Below, piece by piece: positions 63,073 to 64,000 of a stretch of 64,000 nucleotides of DNA (within the stretch, counting starts at the first letter, position 1; the number at the start of each line of letters is the position of its first letter). The stretch covers positions 1,457,605-1,521,604 of the forward strand of contig NZ_LT963430.1 of the NCBI RefSeq assembly GCF_900199405.1, written 5' to 3'. Position numbers and translations under genes: made by a program. Origin of the DNA: Beduinella massiliensis (GTDB lineage Bacteria > Bacillota > Clostridia > Christensenellales > Aristaeellaceae). The notes under the pieces were generated by a model. That model ran no database searches. It worked only from the letters and a program-made list of their open reading frames with translations, and had not been told where the DNA came from.

Positions 63073-63753
63073 ATGGATACGGAGACGATCAGCCGGGCGC
63101 TTTGCTATGCGTTCCGGAACGACAAGCTGCTGGCGCAGGCGCTGACCCACCCGTCGTATGCCCTGCAGCACCACGTGCCGGACAACCAGCGCTTGGAGTT
63201 TTTGGGAGATGCGGTACTCGAAATCTGCGTCAGCCGCGTGCTGTATGCGCGCTATCCGCAGATGCAGGAGGGACAGCTTACGCGCAGGCGGGCGCTGCTC
63301 GTGCGCGAGGCGACGCTGGCCGCTGCGGCACGGCGGCTGGGCTTGGGCCCGGCGCTGCTGCTCGATCACGGCGAGGAGCTGGACGGCGGGCGGGAGAAGC
63401 CTTCGATTCTCGCGGACGCGATGGAGGCGGTGCTGGCGGCCGTATATCTGGATGGCGGCATGGAAGCCGCCGCTGCGCTGGTGGATCGGATGATGGGCGA
63501 TTACGAGCCGGAGGAAGAGGAGGACCGCGACGCAAAATCGCGCCTTCAGGAGTTTTTGCAGGCGGCGGGTGAAACCGTGCCGCGCTATCAGATCGTGGCG
63601 GAGGAAGGGCCTCCCCATGCGCGCGTGTTCACGGCGGAGGTGCTGCGCGCGGACGGAGAGCTGCTTGGGCGCGGCGAGGGCGTGAGCAAGAAGCGCGCGG
63701 AGCAGCAGGCGGCGCAGCAGGCGCTGGAACGCCTGACGCAGGAAAAGCGATAA
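63073..63753 (+). CDS. rnc: Ribonuclease III
   Basis: A 226-residue endonuclease that cuts double-stranded RNA during rRNA maturation and mRNA decay. The catalytic domain has the signature 'NQRLEFLGDAVLE' and the downstream 'ILADAMEAVLAAVYLDGG' metal residues. The C-terminal dsRNA-binding domain is 'DAKSRLQEFLQAAGETVPRYQIV', ending 'SKKRAEQQAAQQALERL'. The ATG at 63073 has GGGAGG upstream; the frame is open back to 62953 without a site. The order rnc-smc is conserved in Firmicutes. Confidence 0.95.
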   Translation: MDTETISRALCYAFRNDKLLAQALTHPSYALQHHVPDNQRLEFLGDAVLEICVSRVLYARYPQMQEGQLTRRRALLVREATLAAAARRLGLGPALLLDHGEELDGGREKPSILADAMEAVLAAVYLDGGMEAAAALVDRMMGDYEPEEEEDRDAKSRLQEFLQAAGETVPRYQIVAEEGPPHARVFTAEVLRADGELLGRGEGVSKKRAEQQAAQQALERLTQEKR

Positions 63754-63768
63754 GGAGTTGGAACGCGG

Positions 63769-64000
63769 TTGCGGCTGAAAAAACTGGAGATCTACGGCTT
63801 TAAGTCGTTCGCCGATCGCACCGAGATCGTCTTTGACCAGGGGATCACGGGGATCGTCGGGCCGAACGGCAGCGGCAAATCGAATATATCCGACGCGGTG
63901 CGCTGGGTACTGGGCGAGCAGAACGCGCGCAGCCTGCGCGGCGGCCGCATGGAGGACATCATCTTCGGCGGCACGGAGAAGCGAAAGAAGCTGGGTTACT
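63769..64000 (+). CDS. smc: Chromosome segregation protein SMC (N-terminus only)
   Basis: The first 77 residues of SMC, the condensin ATPase. They contain '[17 protein letters not shown]', the Walker A motif GPNGSGKSN and '[24 protein letters not shown]'. It starts with TTG at 63769, 11 bp after AAGGAG, as is common for this gene. The coding sequence runs off the right edge; a full protein is about 1190 residues. Confidence 0.93.
   Translation, partial: MRLKKLEIYGFKSFADRTEIVFDQGITGIVGPNGSGKSNISDAVRWVLGEQNARSLRGGRMEDIIFGGTEKRKKLGY

Overview
The window is a chromosomal segment from a high-GC, Gram-positive-type bacterium, most likely a member of the Clostridia (Bacillota). The evidence is strong AGGAGG-type ribosome binding sites on nearly every gene, good sigma-A promoters, the plsX-acpP-rnc-smc gene order, and typical Firmicutes families (DegV, VanW, LytTR/DUF3021, UPF0340, endonuclease Q, BaiN-like flavoproteins). 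A Christensenellales-like gut anaerobe would fit, but that is a guess. I saw no rRNA, tRNA, CRISPR array, prophage or insertion sequence.

Layout. 1-5000: partial L-lactate dehydrogenase, a secreted unknown, an rRNA methyltransferase followed by a small XRE protein, fructose-bisphosphate aldolase, and an AraC-type regulator. 5440-18538: one long, apparently co-transcribed peptide-use operon with a perfect sigma-A promoter. It holds a TPR protein, a complete Opp/Dpp-type ABC importer, a protein made of three tandem Rid domains, three more TPR paralogues, an S9 peptidase and an amidohydrolase. The divergent AraC gene is its likely regulator. 18.6-22.2 kb: WYL regulator, GNAT-DUF3795 fusion, DUF1622 membrane protein, DegV. 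22.2-28.1 kb (minus): LacZ-type beta-galactosidase with two flavoproteins. 28.3-38.1 kb (plus): a surface polysaccharide cluster with four GT2 glycosyltransferases, a pyruvyl transferase, a Wzx flippase, an FrhB-like Fe-S protein and a membrane-anchored Mrr-like nuclease, followed by a SagB-type nitroreductase and a GNAT. 38.1-43.2 kb (minus): AEC transporter, another GT2, and a fused endonuclease Q-UvrD helicase. 43.3-45.8 kb: two membrane GT2 enzymes and a YbaK protein. 45.9-52.7 kb (minus): GH125 mannosidase, a LytTR-DUF3021-ABC cassette and the MetNIQ methionine importer. 52.8-53.9 kb: a strongly promoted 28-codon ORF ending in a terminator, then a small secreted protein and a YdcF protein. 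54-59 kb: VanW protein, two orphan genes, and a membrane-anchored beta-propeller protein interrupted by an apparent pair of compensating frameshifts. 59.1-64 kb: XRE repressor, zinc-ribbon protein, TrmH-type methyltransferase, UPF0340, PlsX, ACP, RNase III and the start of SMC.

How it fits together. The most unusual unit is the peptide operon. Imported peptides would be cut by the S9 peptidase and the amidohydrolase. The triple-Rid protein and four related TPR proteins are extra components whose job cannot be read from sequence. Other points of interest are the EndoQ-UvrD fusion, a candidate LytTR operator placed exactly upstream of a -35 box, and the short Met-containing ORF/terminator unit divergent from metNIQ.
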